A DNA stretch of 64,000 nt from Saccharina japonica (GCA_008828725.1 MEHQ01003804.1:66566-130565); one strand, 5' to 3'. Counted from the first letter of the stretch, positions 34,397 through 49,658 are shown. The notes: a model not told the origin generated them from the sequence alone. Program-made: numbers and translations.

Positions 34397-37236
34397 ATGG
34401 ACAGACAGCCAGCAGACGAGAGTTATAAAAAATAGACGCGGTAGGAAATTGTACAGATGGCGAATAGATAAACTAGAAGTAAAGGAAAAACGGGAAGAGT
34501 TCCAAGAAGAGATGACTAAAAATGCAGAGCATTTTTTCGATCTGCTGGAAAGCATAGGTACGACAAATAACAATATAGAGAGAGATAGTGCAGGAGCGAG
34601 GATAATAGAAGGATGGGAGAAATTGGTCAAGACCACAGCAAGTAAAGTGATAGGAAAGAAGTTGATAATATGCAATAGAGCAGTAAAATGGTGGGATGAA
34701 GAAGTAAAAGAGGCTATAGGAGTAAGGAGAAAGGCACACGCAAGATACGCATCGAGCAAAACTACGTCAGGATGGGAGGAGTATGGTATTGCTAGAAAGA
34801 AAGTAAAAAAGGTGGTTGAGAAGAAGAAGAAGGGGGTATGGAAAGACGTAGTTAATAAAACGAATGAAGACTTTGATGGCGGGATGAAGCAGATGTGGGT
34901 AGGGATTAAAGGAATACTAGGCAAACAAGCAGGAGAGGCAGATACGGGGACAGCTACATTAAGAGCACGGAACGGTGAAATGGTTAGGAGTTCGAAGGGG
35001 AAAAGGGAAGTACTTGTAGAGCATTACCGCAAGCTAGGAACGCCCACAACAAACGAAACGTTCGACGAAGAATTCGAGAAGGATATCAACGCGTGGGCAG
35101 AGGCGAACGTAGATGCATCAGAAAGGGAAGACAGTGGCTCAGAAGGGTTACAGGGAGAGTTCACAAGAGAAGAAGTAAAGAAGTGTGTAGCTAAACTTAA
35201 GAATAGAAAGGCAGCAGGGGCAGACCAAATAGTTTATGAATTTATGACGTACGGGGGAGAAGGAATGCTTACCATGATGGTTAAGTTGTATAACTGGATA
35301 TGGAAAAACGAGTACGCACCTAAGAGATGGAGAGAAGGAGTAGTAGTAAACTTGTTTGAGAAAGGAGACAAGGCTGACCCGGGTAACTATAGAGAGATAA
35401 CGCTACTAAGCACTGTAGGTAAAACGTTCTGTAAGATTTTGAACGATAGAATGCGAACAATGATGGAGAAGGAAGAAAAGATTAGCGAAGGGCAAGCAGG
35501 ATTTAGGCCAAACCGTAGCTGCGTCGATCATGTGTACACATTAGGTAAGATAATCCAAGGCAGGAAAGACGCGGGGCTAACAACGTACTGTTTCTTTTTA
35601 GATGTACAGAAGGCCTACGATACAGTATGGAGAAATCGGCTGTGGAAAAAGTTGTGGGAAATGGGGATAAGAGGAAAGATGTGGAGAATGATGAAGAAGA
35701 TGACGGAATGTGCGAGAAGTGCTGTGATGTTGGACGGGAAATATCGAAGTACGTTGATATCCTACAGGGAGTTGCCCAGGGATGTACGCTATCACCTAAC
35801 CTATTCAAGGTATACATTAATGACATGATAGTAGCAGTAGAAGCAGCATCGCAGGGAGTCACGGTGGGGGAAGATACGGTGTCGGGATTGATGTTTGCTG
35901 ATGATTTCGTTTGCATATCAGAAACACCCGAAGGACTGCAGAAACAAATAGAGAAGGCAATCGAGTACACCAGGAAGTGGAGAGTGACGGCGAACGTAAA
36001 AAAGTGCGCAGTAGTTGTATGTAACGAAGATAAGGAGAGTCCGGTAACTTGTAAGTGGAAGTGGGGAGAAGATGAATTACCGATCGTAGACCAGTATACG
36101 TACCTTGGCGTAGAAATCTCAAAAGATTGCTCTTGGGATGCACACATAAATAAAATAATAGGCAAGGGTAAGGCACACGTAGGCAAGATGGAAGCAGTCC
36201 TAACAGACTCGCACCTTGACACTAGAATTAAGAGATGTATACTGATGAATGTGATTGTACCAAAGCTAGAATATGCAGGAGAAGTATGGGAAGGGAACGC
36301 GAAGCTCGTAAAACAGCTGGAAACAGTACAGATGACAGCAGCTAAAAAAGTACTAGGATGCTCAAGTACGACGAGTAATACAGTATTGAGAGCAGAACTG
36401 GGAATGTACCCACTTAAGACAAATAGAGACGTGCGTAAGTTGAAATGGCAATATAAAGTAAAGAACATGCCAAATAAGAGGTTGCCAGCCATAGCCGATA
36501 AAGCTGTATGGGAGAAAGTAACCAAAGGGCGAGCTGGAATAAGGTGGGATAGCGTAGTCGAGAAAGTATGGAAGGAAATAGGAAACCAAAAAGAGACGCT
36601 GGCCATAGAGAAATTTAGCGGATACAAGACAGAAGTGAAAGAAAGGATAGAAAGAAGGGAAAGGCTAGCACTGAGAAAGAAGGTGGAAGGGGAAGAACAC
36701 TTAGAGATGTACGGGGGGTTGAGAGAAGGAATAGGAATGAAAAGGTATCTGCACGGCCCAATGGACTTCGCGAAAAAGCTGAAACTGCGATTTCGTGTAG
36801 GGGACCTGGACCTGCCAGAAAGAAGAAGGAGGTATACCAGTAGCCGGGAGGAGGAGGAAGTAGAGGCACAGATGTGCCCATGTGGCAAAGCCATAGAGAG
36901 TAGAGTTCACATAGTGGGAGAATGTGAAAGGTACAAGGAGGAAAGGGATGTGCTAGAGGAGGAGATGAGGAAAATAGACGAGTGTGACATGGAGCAGTTT
37001 GGTACACTAAATAGTAGCGAGAAAACGATCGCTATCTTAGGAGATAGATGGTGGCCACAGGCGGCGAAGCAGGAAGGGGATAAGATTAGCAAAAGGTTTC
37101 TCTGTAATATATGGAAACAACGTAATGAGCGCCCAAGTGTTGGAGGTGTCTCTGTTAGGAGTAGGAACGGTGCTCCGTCTCGAAAGGGATGCGTGGTCAA
37201 TGGTCAAATGACTAAGGCAAGCACAAATGAGTACGC
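34397..37236 (+). pseudogene. LINE reverse transcriptase, 5'-truncated and frameshifted, copy 2
   Basis: This is the second copy of the LINE fragment with the same polymerase blocks, FADDF, zinc motif and C-terminus. The same -1 frame disruption is present at the GGG of 35736-35738. Differences from copy 1 are a few substitutions, including His to Asn near 34854 and Gly to Arg near 35452. The shared defect means the frameshift predates the duplication, or both copies derive from one consensus. The start is fixed by the repeat junction, not by an initiation codon. Confidence 0.9.
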
Positions 37237-37251
37237 CCCCACCCATCCTCC

Positions 37252-38306
37252 CCCCATTTGTGAGGAACCAAACCCCCTTTTGACCACCTGTGACAGCTTC
37301 AAAAACGACTACAGTGTATATGATACGTATTCACATCCCCGCCCAACAGCCCGGGTAGAGCACGACGCGGAACATCCAGAACTTGCGAGTAGTCAGGATC
37401 GTTTGTCTCGCAAGAAATATCGGGAGAAAACTACACAAACCAACTACCAACTATTTATAGACCATATGAAAAGGTCGCCTTATTCTGAGAAAACATACAT
37501 GAGGGTGATAACAAAATCAGAACAAGCACACTACGAGTGTATGTGTTGTGGGTTCGTGAGTCAGACGCATGCTACGATAGGGGTGCACCATGTGTTTTCT
37601 GAGCTCCTCGCCTAAGAAACGTCGCACCTCACCGAACAAACGATTTTGGAGGAACACAAAAGTGCTGCCGGATGCGAAATCTCATGACCGAAGTATGTTC
37701 TGAAACATTATTCGTCACAAACATGCGCGTCCGGCGAAGCTGGGTTAAGGAGCCCGATCGTTCAGAAAACGTTTCAGCCAAAGGGTGGTACCTCTACCGT
37801 AGCACGCGTCGTCATTGTTGCTTCGTTGCTGAGTGCAGGGTGCTGGACGCTCGGGGCTTGGTTGTCGGGTCGGTGGGATCCTTGGGACACGAGCGAAAAA
37901 AGGTTGCAACGAACTCGACATGGAAGGAAGGAGTTGGTCCACCAGACTCTACGGTCAAAGCCGCTGGGTGTATGTGCTGTGCGTTGGACGGCGGGCTGGT
38001 GTGTTCGTGTACTGATCAAGCCCAGCAACGAAGCACGACGCACTCAGCGACCCGCGACCTATTCGCGTATGTGTTCTGATTACCCGCGTCACCGTCATGC
38101 TTTCTCAGAAGAACCGATATCCTTATATCGTCAATTAAAGATTCGGTTTGTATAGTTGTGCCGAAATGTCTTGGGAGACAAACGATCGCGACTGCTCGCA
38201 AGGTCTGGATGTTCCGCCCCATGGGGTACTCGCGCTGTTGAGTAGTGACGTGGATACGGACGCCGTCGTCGTCTTTGAGGCTGTCAAAGGTGGTTAAAAC
38301 AGGGAT
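37252..38306. mobile_element. foldback element FB2, copy in D4 copy 2
   Basis: Counterpart of 32876-33930. Confidence 0.75.
37564..37810. mobile_element. MITE-A copy in FB2 loop (D4 copy 2)
   Basis: Counterpart of 33188-33434. Confidence 0.85.
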
Positions 38307-38685
38307 TGCGCGGAGGTGTGGCTGGTAGCTGGTTGGCTCCACCATGAAAAACACAGCAACGCACGCGTGTGTGAGTGGGTATGTGTGGGGGTAGGGTGTT
38401 GGTTCTTAACATTAATACGTCATTACCACACCACACTAGCCATAATACGTACTGTAGTTGCTACATATCTGCCTGGTGCCAAGTGCTTTGGTATTTCATC
38501 ACAGGTGGATATCAACTATTCATACCTACCGTACGTATCTGGGCAGTCCCCGCTTCCCCAGTTTAAGCCGACGTAGTCATGTCAGACGATTTTCGCGTCG
38601 CTGTGCCGCCCAATGTACTTCTTGGGGGTGCTAACGACCAACACAGCCAGCGCGCCACGTGCCGAGATCTGCGAGATCTACCCTT

Positions 38686-38772
38686 GACGCGTGCTACGGT
38701 AGAGGTAGCACTTTTTGGCTTAATCGTTTTCTGAACGATCGGGCTCAGAGTATACTTCGGTCATGAGATTTC
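38686..38772. mobile_element. MITE-A, truncated by the (TATG)n array
   Basis: Counterpart of 34310-34396. The MITE is cut after GAGATTTC, and TATG repeats follow with no spacer. Confidence 0.85.
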
Positions 38773-41700
38773 TATGTATGTATGTATGTATGTATGTATG
38801 TATGTATGTATGTATGTATGTATGTATGTATGTATGTATGTATGTATGTATGTATGTATGTATGTATGTATGTATGTATGTATGTATGTATGTATGTATG
38901 TATGTATGTATGTATGTATGTATGTATGTATGTATGTATGTATGTATGTATGTATGTATGTATGTATGTATGTATGTATGTATGTATGTATGTATGTATG
39001 TATGTATGTATGTATGTATGTATGTATGTATGTATGTATGTATGTATGTATGTATGTATGTATGTATGTATGTATGTATGTATGTATGTATGTATGTATG
39101 TATGTATGTATGTATGTATGTATGTATGTATGTATGTATGTATGTATGTATGTATGTATGTATGTATGTATGTATGTATGTATGTATGTATGTATGTATG
39201 TATGTATGTATGTATGTATGTATGTATGTATGTATGTATGTATGTATGTATGTATGTATGTATGTATGTATGTATGTATGTATGTATGTATGTATGTATG
39301 TATGTATGTATGTATGTATGTATGTATGTATGTATGTATGTATGTATGTATGTATGTATGTATGTATGTATGTATGTATGTATGTATGTATGTATGTATG
39401 TATGTATGTATGTATGTATGTATGTATGTATGTATGTATGTATGTATGTATGTATGTATGTATGTATGTATGTATGTATGTATGTATGTATGTATGTATG
39501 TATGTATGTATGTATGTATGTATGTATGTATGTATGTATGTATGTATGTATGTATGTATGTATGTATGTATGTATGTATGTATGTATGTATGTATGTATG
39601 TATGTATGTATGTATGTATGTATGTATGTATGTATGTATGTATGTATGTATGTATGTATGTATGTATGTATGTATGTATGTATGTATGTATGTATGTATG
39701 TATGTATGTATGTATGTATGTATGTATGTATGTATGTATGTATGTATGTATGTATGTATGTATGTATGTATGTATGTATGTATGTATGTATGTATGTATG
39801 TATGTATGTATGTATGTATGTATGTATGTATGTATGTATGTATGTATGTATGTATGTATGTATGTATGTATGTATGTATGTATGTATGTATGTATGTATG
39901 TATGTATGTATGTATGTATGTATGTATGTATGTATGTATGTATGTATGTATGTATGTATGTATGTATGTATGTATGTATGTATGTATGTATGTATGTATG
40001 TATGTATGTATGTATGTATGTATGTATGTATGTATGTATGTATGTATGTATGTATGTATGTATGTATGTATGTATGTATGTATGTATGTATGTATGTATG
40101 TATGTATGTATGTATGTATGTATGTATGTATGTATGTATGTATGTATGTATGTATGTATGTATGTATGTATGTATGTATGTATGTATGTATGTATGTATG
40201 TATGTATGTATGTATGTATGTATGTATGTATGTATGTATGTATGTATGTATGTATGTATGTATGTATGTATGTATGTATGTATGTATGTATGTATGTATG
40301 TATGTATGTATGTATGTATGTATGTATGTATGTATGTATGTATGTATGTATGTATGTATGTATGTATGTATGTATGTATGTATGTATGTATGTATGTATG
40401 TATGTATGTATGTATGTATGTATGTATGTATGTATGTATGTATGTATGTATGTATGTATGTATGTATGTATGTATGTATGTATGTATGTATGTATGTATG
40501 TATGTATGTATGTATGTATGTATGTATGTATGTATGTATGTATGTATGTATGTATGTATGTATGTATGTATGTATGTATGTATGTATGTATGTATGTATG
40601 TATGTATGTATGTATGTATGTATGTATGTATGTATGTATGTATGTATGTATGTATGTATGTATGTATGTATGTATGTATGTATGTATGTATGTATGTATG
40701 TATGTATGTATGTATGTATGTATGTATGTATGTATGTATGTATGTATGTATGTATGTATGTATGTATGTATGTATGTATGTATGTATGTATGTATGTATG
40801 TATGTATGTATGTATGTATGTATGTATGTATGTATGTATGTATGTATGTATGTATGTATGTATGTATGTATGTATGTATGTATGTATGTATGTATGTATG
40901 TATGTATGTATGTATGTATGTATGTATGTATGTATGTATGTATGTATGTATGTATGTATGTATGTATGTATGTATGTATGTATGTATGTATGTATGTATG
41001 TATGTATGTATGTATGTATGTATGTATGTATGTATGTATGTATGTATGTATGTATGTATGTATGTATGTATGTATGTATGTATGTATGTATGTATGTATG
41101 TATGTATGTATGTATGTATGTATGTATGTATGTATGTATGTATGTATGTATGTATGTATGTATGTATGTATGTATGTATGTATGTATGTATGTATGTATG
41201 TATGTATGTATGTATGTATGTATGTATGTATGTATGTATGTATGTATGTATGTATGTATGTATGTATGTATGTATGTATGTATGTATGTATGTATGTATG
41301 TATGTATGTATGTATGTATGTATGTATGTATGTATGTATGTATGTATGTATGTATGTATGTATGTATGTATGTATGTATGTATGTATGTATGTATGTATG
41401 TATGTATGTATGTATGTATGTATGTATGTATGTATGTATGTATGTATGTATGTATGTATGTATGTATGTATGTATGTATGTATGTATGTATGTATGTATG
41501 TATGTATGTATGTATGTATGTATGTATGTATGTATGTATGTATGTATGTATGTATGTATGTATGTATGTATGTATGTATGTATGTATGTATGTATGTATG
41601 TATGTATGTATGTATGTATGTATGTATGTATGTATGTATGTATGTATGTATGTATGTATGTATGTATGTATGTATGTATGTATGTATGTATGTATGTATG

Positions 41701-44700
41701 TATGTATGTATGTATGTATGTATGTATGTATGTATGTATGTATGTATGTATGTATGTATGTATGTATGTATGTATGTATGTATGTATGTATGTATGTATG
41801 TATGTATGTATGTATGTATGTATGTATGTATGTATGTATGTATGTATGTATGTATGTATGTATGTATGTATGTATGTATGTATGTATGTATGTATGTATG
41901 TATGTATGTATGTATGTATGTATGTATGTATGTATGTATGTATGTATGTATGTATGTATGTATGTATGTATGTATGTATGTATGTATGTATGTATGTATG
42001 TATGTATGTATGTATGTATGTATGTATGTATGTATGTATGTATGTATGTATGTATGTATGTATGTATGTATGTATGTATGTATGTATGTATGTATGTATG
42101 TATGTATGTATGTATGTATGTATGTATGTATGTATGTATGTATGTATGTATGTATGTATGTATGTATGTATGTATGTATGTATGTATGTATGTATGTATG
42201 TATGTATGTATGTATGTATGTATGTATGTATGTATGTATGTATGTATGTATGTATGTATGTATGTATGTATGTATGTATGTATGTATGTATGTATGTATG
42301 TATGTATGTATGTATGTATGTATGTATGTATGTATGTATGTATGTATGTATGTATGTATGTATGTATGTATGTATGTATGTATGTATGTATGTATGTATG
42401 TATGTATGTATGTATGTATGTATGTATGTATGTATGTATGTATGTATGTATGTATGTATGTATGTATGTATGTATGTATGTATGTATGTATGTATGTATG
42501 TATGTATGTATGTATGTATGTATGTATGTATGTATGTATGTATGTATGTATGTATGTATGTATGTATGTATGTATGTATGTATGTATGTATGTATGTATG
42601 TATGTATGTATGTATGTATGTATGTATGTATGTATGTATGTATGTATGTATGTATGTATGTATGTATGTATGTATGTATGTATGTATGTATGTATGTATG
42701 TATGTATGTATGTATGTATGTATGTATGTATGTATGTATGTATGTATGTATGTATGTATGTATGTATGTATGTATGTATGTATGTATGTATGTATGTATG
42801 TATGTATGTATGTATGTATGTATGTATGTATGTATGTATGTATGTATGTATGTATGTATGTATGTATGTATGTATGTATGTATGTATGTATGTATGTATG
42901 TATGTATGTATGTATGTATGTATGTATGTATGTATGTATGTATGTATGTATGTATGTATGTATGTATGTATGTATGTATGTATGTATGTATGTATGTATG
43001 TATGTATGTATGTATGTATGTATGTATGTATGTATGTATGTATGTATGTATGTATGTATGTATGTATGTATGTATGTATGTATGTATGTATGTATGTATG
43101 TATGTATGTATGTATGTATGTATGTATGTATGTATGTATGTATGTATGTATGTATGTATGTATGTATGTATGTATGTATGTATGTATGTATGTATGTATG
43201 TATGTATGTATGTATGTATGTATGTATGTATGTATGTATGTATGTATGTATGTATGTATGTATGTATGTATGTATGTATGTATGTATGTATGTATGTATG
43301 TATGTATGTATGTATGTATGTATGTATGTATGTATGTATGTATGTATGTATGTATGTATGTATGTATGTATGTATGTATGTATGTATGTATGTATGTATG
43401 TATGTATGTATGTATGTATGTATGTATGTATGTATGTATGTATGTATGTATGTATGTATGTATGTATGTATGTATGTATGTATGTATGTATGTATGTATG
43501 TATGTATGTATGTATGTATGTATGTATGTATGTATGTATGTATGTATGTATGTATGTATGTATGTATGTATGTATGTATGTATGTATGTATGTATGTATG
43601 TATGTATGTATGTATGTATGTATGTATGTATGTATGTATGTATGTATGTATGTATGTATGTATGTATGTATGTATGTATGTATGTATGTATGTATGTATG
43701 TATGTATGTATGTATGTATGTATGTATGTATGTATGTATGTATGTATGTATGTATGTATGTATGTATGTATGTATGTATGTATGTATGTATGTATGTATG
43801 TATGTATGTATGTATGTATGTATGTATGTATGTATGTATGTATGTATGTATGTATGTATGTATGTATGTATGTATGTATGTATGTATGTATGTATGTATG
43901 TATGTATGTATGTATGTATGTATGTATGTATGTATGTATGTATGTATGTATGTATGTATGTATGTATGTATGTATGTATGTATGTATGTATGTATGTATG
44001 TATGTATGTATGTATGTATGTATGTATGTATGTATGTATGTATGTATGTATGTATGTATGTATGTATGTATGTATGTATGTATGTATGTATGTATGTATG
44101 TATGTATGTATGTATGTATGTATGTATGTATGTATGTATGTATGTATGTATGTATGTATGTATGTATGTATGTATGTATGTATGTATGTATGTATGTATG
44201 TATGTATGTATGTATGTATGTATGTATGTATGTATGTATGTATGTATGTATGTATGTATGTATGTATGTATGTATGTATGTATGTATGTATGTATGTATG
44301 TATGTATGTATGTATGTATGTATGTATGTATGTATGTATGTATGTATGTATGTATGTATGTATGTATGTATGTATGTATGTATGTATGTATGTATGTATG
44401 TATGTATGTATGTATGTATGTATGTATGTATGTATGTATGTATGTATGTATGTATGTATGTATGTATGTATGTATGTATGTATGTATGTATGTATGTATG
44501 TATGTATGTATGTATGTATGTATGTATGTATGTATGTATGTATGTATGTATGTATGTATGTATGTATGTATGTATGTATGTATGTATGTATGTATGTATG
44601 TATGTATGTATGTATGTATGTATGTATGTATGTATGTATGTATGTATGTATGTATGTATGTATGTATGTATGTATGTATGTATGTATGTATGTATGTATG

Positions 44701-46028
44701 TATGTATGTATGTATGTATGTATGTATGTATGTATGTATGTATGTATGTATGTATGTATGTATGTATGTATGTATGTATGTATGTATGTATGTATGTATG
44801 TATGTATGTATGTATGTATGTATGTATGTATGTATGTATGTATGTATGTATGTATGTATGTATGTATGTATGTATGTATGTATGTATGTATGTATGTATG
44901 TATGTATGTATGTATGTATGTATGTATGTATGTATGTATGTATGTATGTATGTATGTATGTATGTATGTATGTATGTATGTATGTATGTATGTATGTATG
45001 TATGTATGTATGTATGTATGTATGTATGTATGTATGTATGTATGTATGTATGTATGTATGTATGTATGTATGTATGTATGTATGTATGTATGTATGTATG
45101 TATGTATGTATGTATGTATGTATGTATGTATGTATGTATGTATGTATGTATGTATGTATGTATGTATGTATGTATGTATGTATGTATGTATGTATGTATG
45201 TATGTATGTATGTATGTATGTATGTATGTATGTATGTATGTATGTATGTATGTATGTATGTATGTATGTATGTATGTATGTATGTATGTATGTATGTATG
45301 TATGTATGTATGTATGTATGTATGTATGTATGTATGTATGTATGTATGTATGTATGTATGTATGTATGTATGTATGTATGTATGTATGTATGTATGTATG
45401 TATGTATGTATGTATGTATGTATGTATGTATGTATGTATGTATGTATGTATGTATGTATGTATGTATGTATGTATGTATGTATGTATGTATGTATGTATG
45501 TATGTATGTATGTATGTATGTATGTATGTATGTATGTATGTATGTATGTATGTATGTATGTATGTATGTATGTATGTATGTATGTATGTATGTATGTATG
45601 TATGTATGTATGTATGTATGTATGTATGTATGTATGTATGTATGTATGTATGTATGTATGTATGTATGTATGTATGTATGTATGTATGTATGTATGTATG
45701 TATGTATGTATGTATGTATGTATGTATGTATGTATGTATGTATGTATGTATGTATGTATGTATGTATGTATGTATGTATGTATGTATGTATGTATGTATG
45801 TATGTATGTATGTATGTATGTATGTATGTATGTATGTATGTATGTATGTATGTATGTATGTATGTATGTATGTATGTATGTATGTATGTATGTATGTATG
45901 TATGTATGTATCTATGTATGTATGTATGTATGTATGTATGTATGTATGTATGTATGTATGTATGTATGTATGTATGTATGTATGTATGTATGTATGTATG
46001 TATGTGTGTGTATGTATGTATGTATATA
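38773..46028. repeat. 7.25-kb (TATG)n array, nearly perfect
   Basis: About 1,810 tandem TATG units. I see one interior substitution (TATCTATG at 45911) and a TGTGTG variant near 46005, then the same TATATATGCGCGG flank as the short arrays at 20.9 and 25.9 kb. A 4-bp unit without stop codons keeps all six frames open, so the 2,400-codon ORFs are meaningless. The strand alternates pyrimidine and purine throughout, a Z-DNA- and cruciform-prone pattern. Confidence 0.97.
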
Positions 46029-47483
46029 TGCGCGGAATACCGGTGAAAGATAGGTACACCAAAGCACCAAACAAACCAACATCCAAAACAATCATAAAAA
46101 AAATTAATGCCTGTTTTTAACGACGCGTATTACGGCAAAATAAAAAAAAAATAAAAAAAAAAATAGCGGGCATGAAAGTATGTATTAGGAGGTCAACTTG
46201 CCGAAACCTGCGTAAACATGAAACCAACATCTCGTCGAAAAGTTTGGACGCGTTTGTCTCTACGAATCCCTTCGACGTCGAAATTACGGAAGGTGAAATT
46301 TGCAACGTGTAATATTACTGCTGTGTTGTCCACACAGTATATTAAAAAAATTAAAAACAACACAGTATATAAAAGATGGAACCAAGCACACGCCGGCGCA
46401 CCTATAGTAAAACTACATCGAACAGTACTTGTAGTACATACGCCTTCATCAAGGCAGGGGGGAATCTATATAACCCCCCCCCCACAAAAAGACACACGCT
46501 TCCTGGATTCTACAGCCTCAGAGATTGTGTCCTGCTCATACGGGATGCACATCCTGTATGAGGACATATCAAACCCGTGTGTGAGCACGCGCGATCGATG
46601 TGTTACGCTCAGCTAGGAAAGACGAGTTTCGAAAAAACCCTCGATCTCACAGCTGTGTGTGTGTTTTTTTTTAAATATATATCGGGGGTTAGATGGTGGT
46701 GGTGGTGCCGACTGCACTCCTGTAGTGGTTTTGATGCGGCTCTAGTGACGACAAACCCAGTGTGGGTTCCCCACGGATGTCGGCTCCGGCCGATGCCTAG
46801 CCAGCAAGCAAAAGCAAGACCTTAGTAAAATTCCCGGCTCCGCCAAGAAAATCAACAAATCAATTAGAGATACCACATGGGTGGAAAAGGCCCACTTGGA
46901 AGGCCTGGTGGGTCTTACGAGTTGTGCGCGGATTCCTCTCTTCCGAAGCCTTCATTCCTCCATATGGGACACCCAGGGTATTACCTAGGGCCCCAACGTC
47001 TGTTGCGCGAAGTTAAGCGGAACAACAGTCTTGAGGCGAGCCGCCGCGCTCGAAGGGGCTGCCGAAGACCAGAGCATGCGATATATGCGTGGGCATACTC
47101 CCGAAACCACTTTCCAAGTTTAGATTGACGGTGAAAAAAGTGGTTTTTGCCCGCAGCGACCGTACAAAGGTGCTACAAAACAAGTACACCCCTCTGGAAT
47201 GCACTCACTACATTGTTATCGTCTCTCGGCGAACCCTGTTAGGCGTCCTACAATAAGTTCGACGTCATCTATCTGGCGCCTGTCGCACTAAAAAAAAAGA
47301 AGTCATTTCGACACAACGTTTGCGCCAGCGCACAACGTCTGCTCCTTGCCCTGGTTTCATCTGCATATTATATGTAGACGTTCTGCTGTACAGGTTTCAT
47401 TGATATCTGATGACGGAGTTGCGTATATATCTCAACAAATGGGAATGCTGTTTTGCTCTATTTTTGTAAGAACATGTGGGTGC

Positions 47484-47737
47484 GACGCATGCTACGATAG
47501 AGGTGCACCATGTTTTTTGTGAGCTCCTCACTTAAGGAGCGCCATACCTCACAGAAAAAATGTTTTTGGAGGGAAAAGAAAGTGCTGCCGGGGATGAGAA
47601 ATATCATGACCGAAGTATATTCTCAACCGTATTTCGTCACAAAAAAAGTAATTCTGACGAATTTGGGTCAAGCAGCCCGATGGTTCAGAAAACGATTCGG
47701 CCAAAAAAATGCCACCTCTACCGCCGTAGCACGCGTC
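47484..47737. mobile_element. MITE-A copy
   Basis: GACGCATGCTACGATAGAGG to ACCGCCGTAGCACGCGTC. Second empty site for the nested insertion. Confidence 0.85.
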
Positions 47738-47771
47738 GTGCAACTTTGGCAATAAAACAATACCAGCAATC

Positions 47772-48021
47772 GATGCATGCTACGATAGAGGTGCACCCTG
47801 TTTTTGTTTTGAGCTCCTCACTTAAGGAGCGTCATACCTCACCGACAAAATGATTTTGGAGGAAACTAAAAGTGCTGCTGGATGAGAGATCTCATGACCG
47901 AAGTACACTCTGAAACATATTTCGCCACAAAAATAAAAGTCCGACGAATTTGGGTTAAGGAGTCCAATCGTTCAGAAAACGATTCACCCGAAAAAAGTGC
48001 TACCTGTACCGTAGCACGCAA
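47772..48021. mobile_element. MITE-A copy
   Basis: Counterpart of 22635-22886, from GATGCATGCTACGATAGAGG to CTGTACCGTAGCACGCAAC. Confidence 0.85.
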
Positions 48022-48072
48022 CACTCATCAGGCGTCGTGAAAGACGGCTGTAAGGCAGGCCACGGCAAGGAC

Positions 48073-49657
48073 TCGATCAAACAGGATGCCGACATCGACT
48101 GGAACATTGTGGCCACGCGGTCGGTCACCCGCTGACCTACGTTTTGGTGATCACCGCGTCCAACAGCAACAAGCCATCGCGAGGACCCTACGTAGCCCCT
48201 CTTGGTGAAAACGGGAAACTTGAAAGAGAAAAGGGTAAGCGGAGAAAGGGGAAAATGCCGCATATACCAAAATCATTCATGCAGGAGCTCCGCTTCGGGA
48301 AACACACAGACATGAGCACTCGGTGCACGAGAGGAAACCAAACGTTCGCATGTAGGAGGGGAAGTCCCTACCACAATGGGAGAACGGAAGTCATTTTGCC
48401 GGCCTTTTTTCGTGCACTATGTCGACAGCGGCGGTGGTGCCCCTGTCGTTCTCATCGTGTACCGTATACATACGTACTGCAGTGTTTTTCTACATCAATA
48501 TATAATATGTCTGCAGTAATGTCACTTTTCGCCCCCTATATTACTGAGTTGCTCATTCGAGAATAAACGTCCGGAATACTACGTACTGACCGTAGTTTGT
48601 TTAGTACGGAGTTTCAATCTCCAAGGAGCAGCTTGAGCTCGACGAGTAGGATATATAAATAATATATATATCTAAATTTATTTTTCATAAAATGAAAACA
48701 ATCCTCTTCCATGGGGTCAGCCTTCGAGGCGGGTAGGTTGAAATTGGTTGATTAGTCAAAAAGCGAGCCATCATTGGGTTTATTTACCGTATACACATAC
48801 TTCACGTGTATATGTTTGTTGTTGCATATTGTATATCCAATTGCCTCGCTAAAACTGTTTTCTGAGTCGTGGGAGAGAGAGATTGTTCCCCTCGGGCAGA
48901 TACCTGTATCGCAGCCTACTGCAACACCCTAGGTATCTCGACCGCCCAATTTTACGGTCTCTCTCTCCCCACTGTATTATCGGCCGGGTTCCTAACTACC
49001 GTAGTACGGCCTGCAGATTTGTCTCGGAAAATTCAAGCCTCCGAATGGTAGAAACAGGGGGGCACGCATTCCTGGGTTGGCTGCTTAAACCAGTGGCTAC
49101 CCCACGCGTGCTTACGCTTGCAGCAGGGACCTCGTACCTGCTTGCGCTCGACGTGGGCAGGCTGACCTGCACTTGATGCCTTATTTCTCGGAAGGAGTGG
49201 CTACCTGCGGGTCCCTACAATTTACCAAAACCAGCCATACTTCTATCTCAGTCCCCGATACAGACCGACCTTATTATCTCTACCGAAAACCTCTGTTCTG
49301 TTCGTTAATCCGGTTGCGGAGGCCGTTCCGTCGTCTACGTAATAAAACTACATTTTCCGGACCGTACTTGACAAAAGCAGCACCGATTCCGACACAGCCG
49401 GTGTCAATGAAGCCCCTTACATATAGTTTCCTTCCTCGCGCACTGGTCTTTAAAGTCGTCAAGATGTAGTGGAGTGAAGCCGTGATAAGTGGTCGAGCTG
49501 CCACCAGGAGGAGCTGGTAGGTAAGGGGCGCGGACAGCATCATCACAGTGGAGAGCTGGTGATTTGGCGCTACCAGAACCGAACCAACAACGATCGCCTC
49601 CGCACAGAAAGACGCGAAGCCTTACAGCAGCATTCTAAATTATCAAGGTCTCGAAGG
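48073..49657. repeat. segment D3, copy 2, diverged (non-coding)
   Basis: It aligns with 28270-29905 with frequent substitutions and small indels, clearly more diverged than the D1, D2 and D4 pairs. No supported gene. Confidence 0.8.
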
Positions 49658-49658
49658 G

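Larger units (their letters stand above)
34397..38772. repeat. 4,376-bp duplicated unit D4, copy 2
   Basis: Tandem copy of 30021-34396. Its right end CATGAGATTTC runs directly into the (TATG)n array. Confidence 0.95.
46029..48072. repeat. segment D2 right part, third copy
   Basis: It matches 20900-22935 and 25930-28269. It lacks the nested MITE-A found at 27523. Like the other two copies it carries GGTGGT-rich and C-run tracts but no supported gene. Confidence 0.9.

Noticed and set aside
38761..46120. Four ORFs of about 2,400 codons (repeating MYVC or IHTY)
   Set aside because: They are forced by the (TATG)n repeat, which has no stop codon in any frame.
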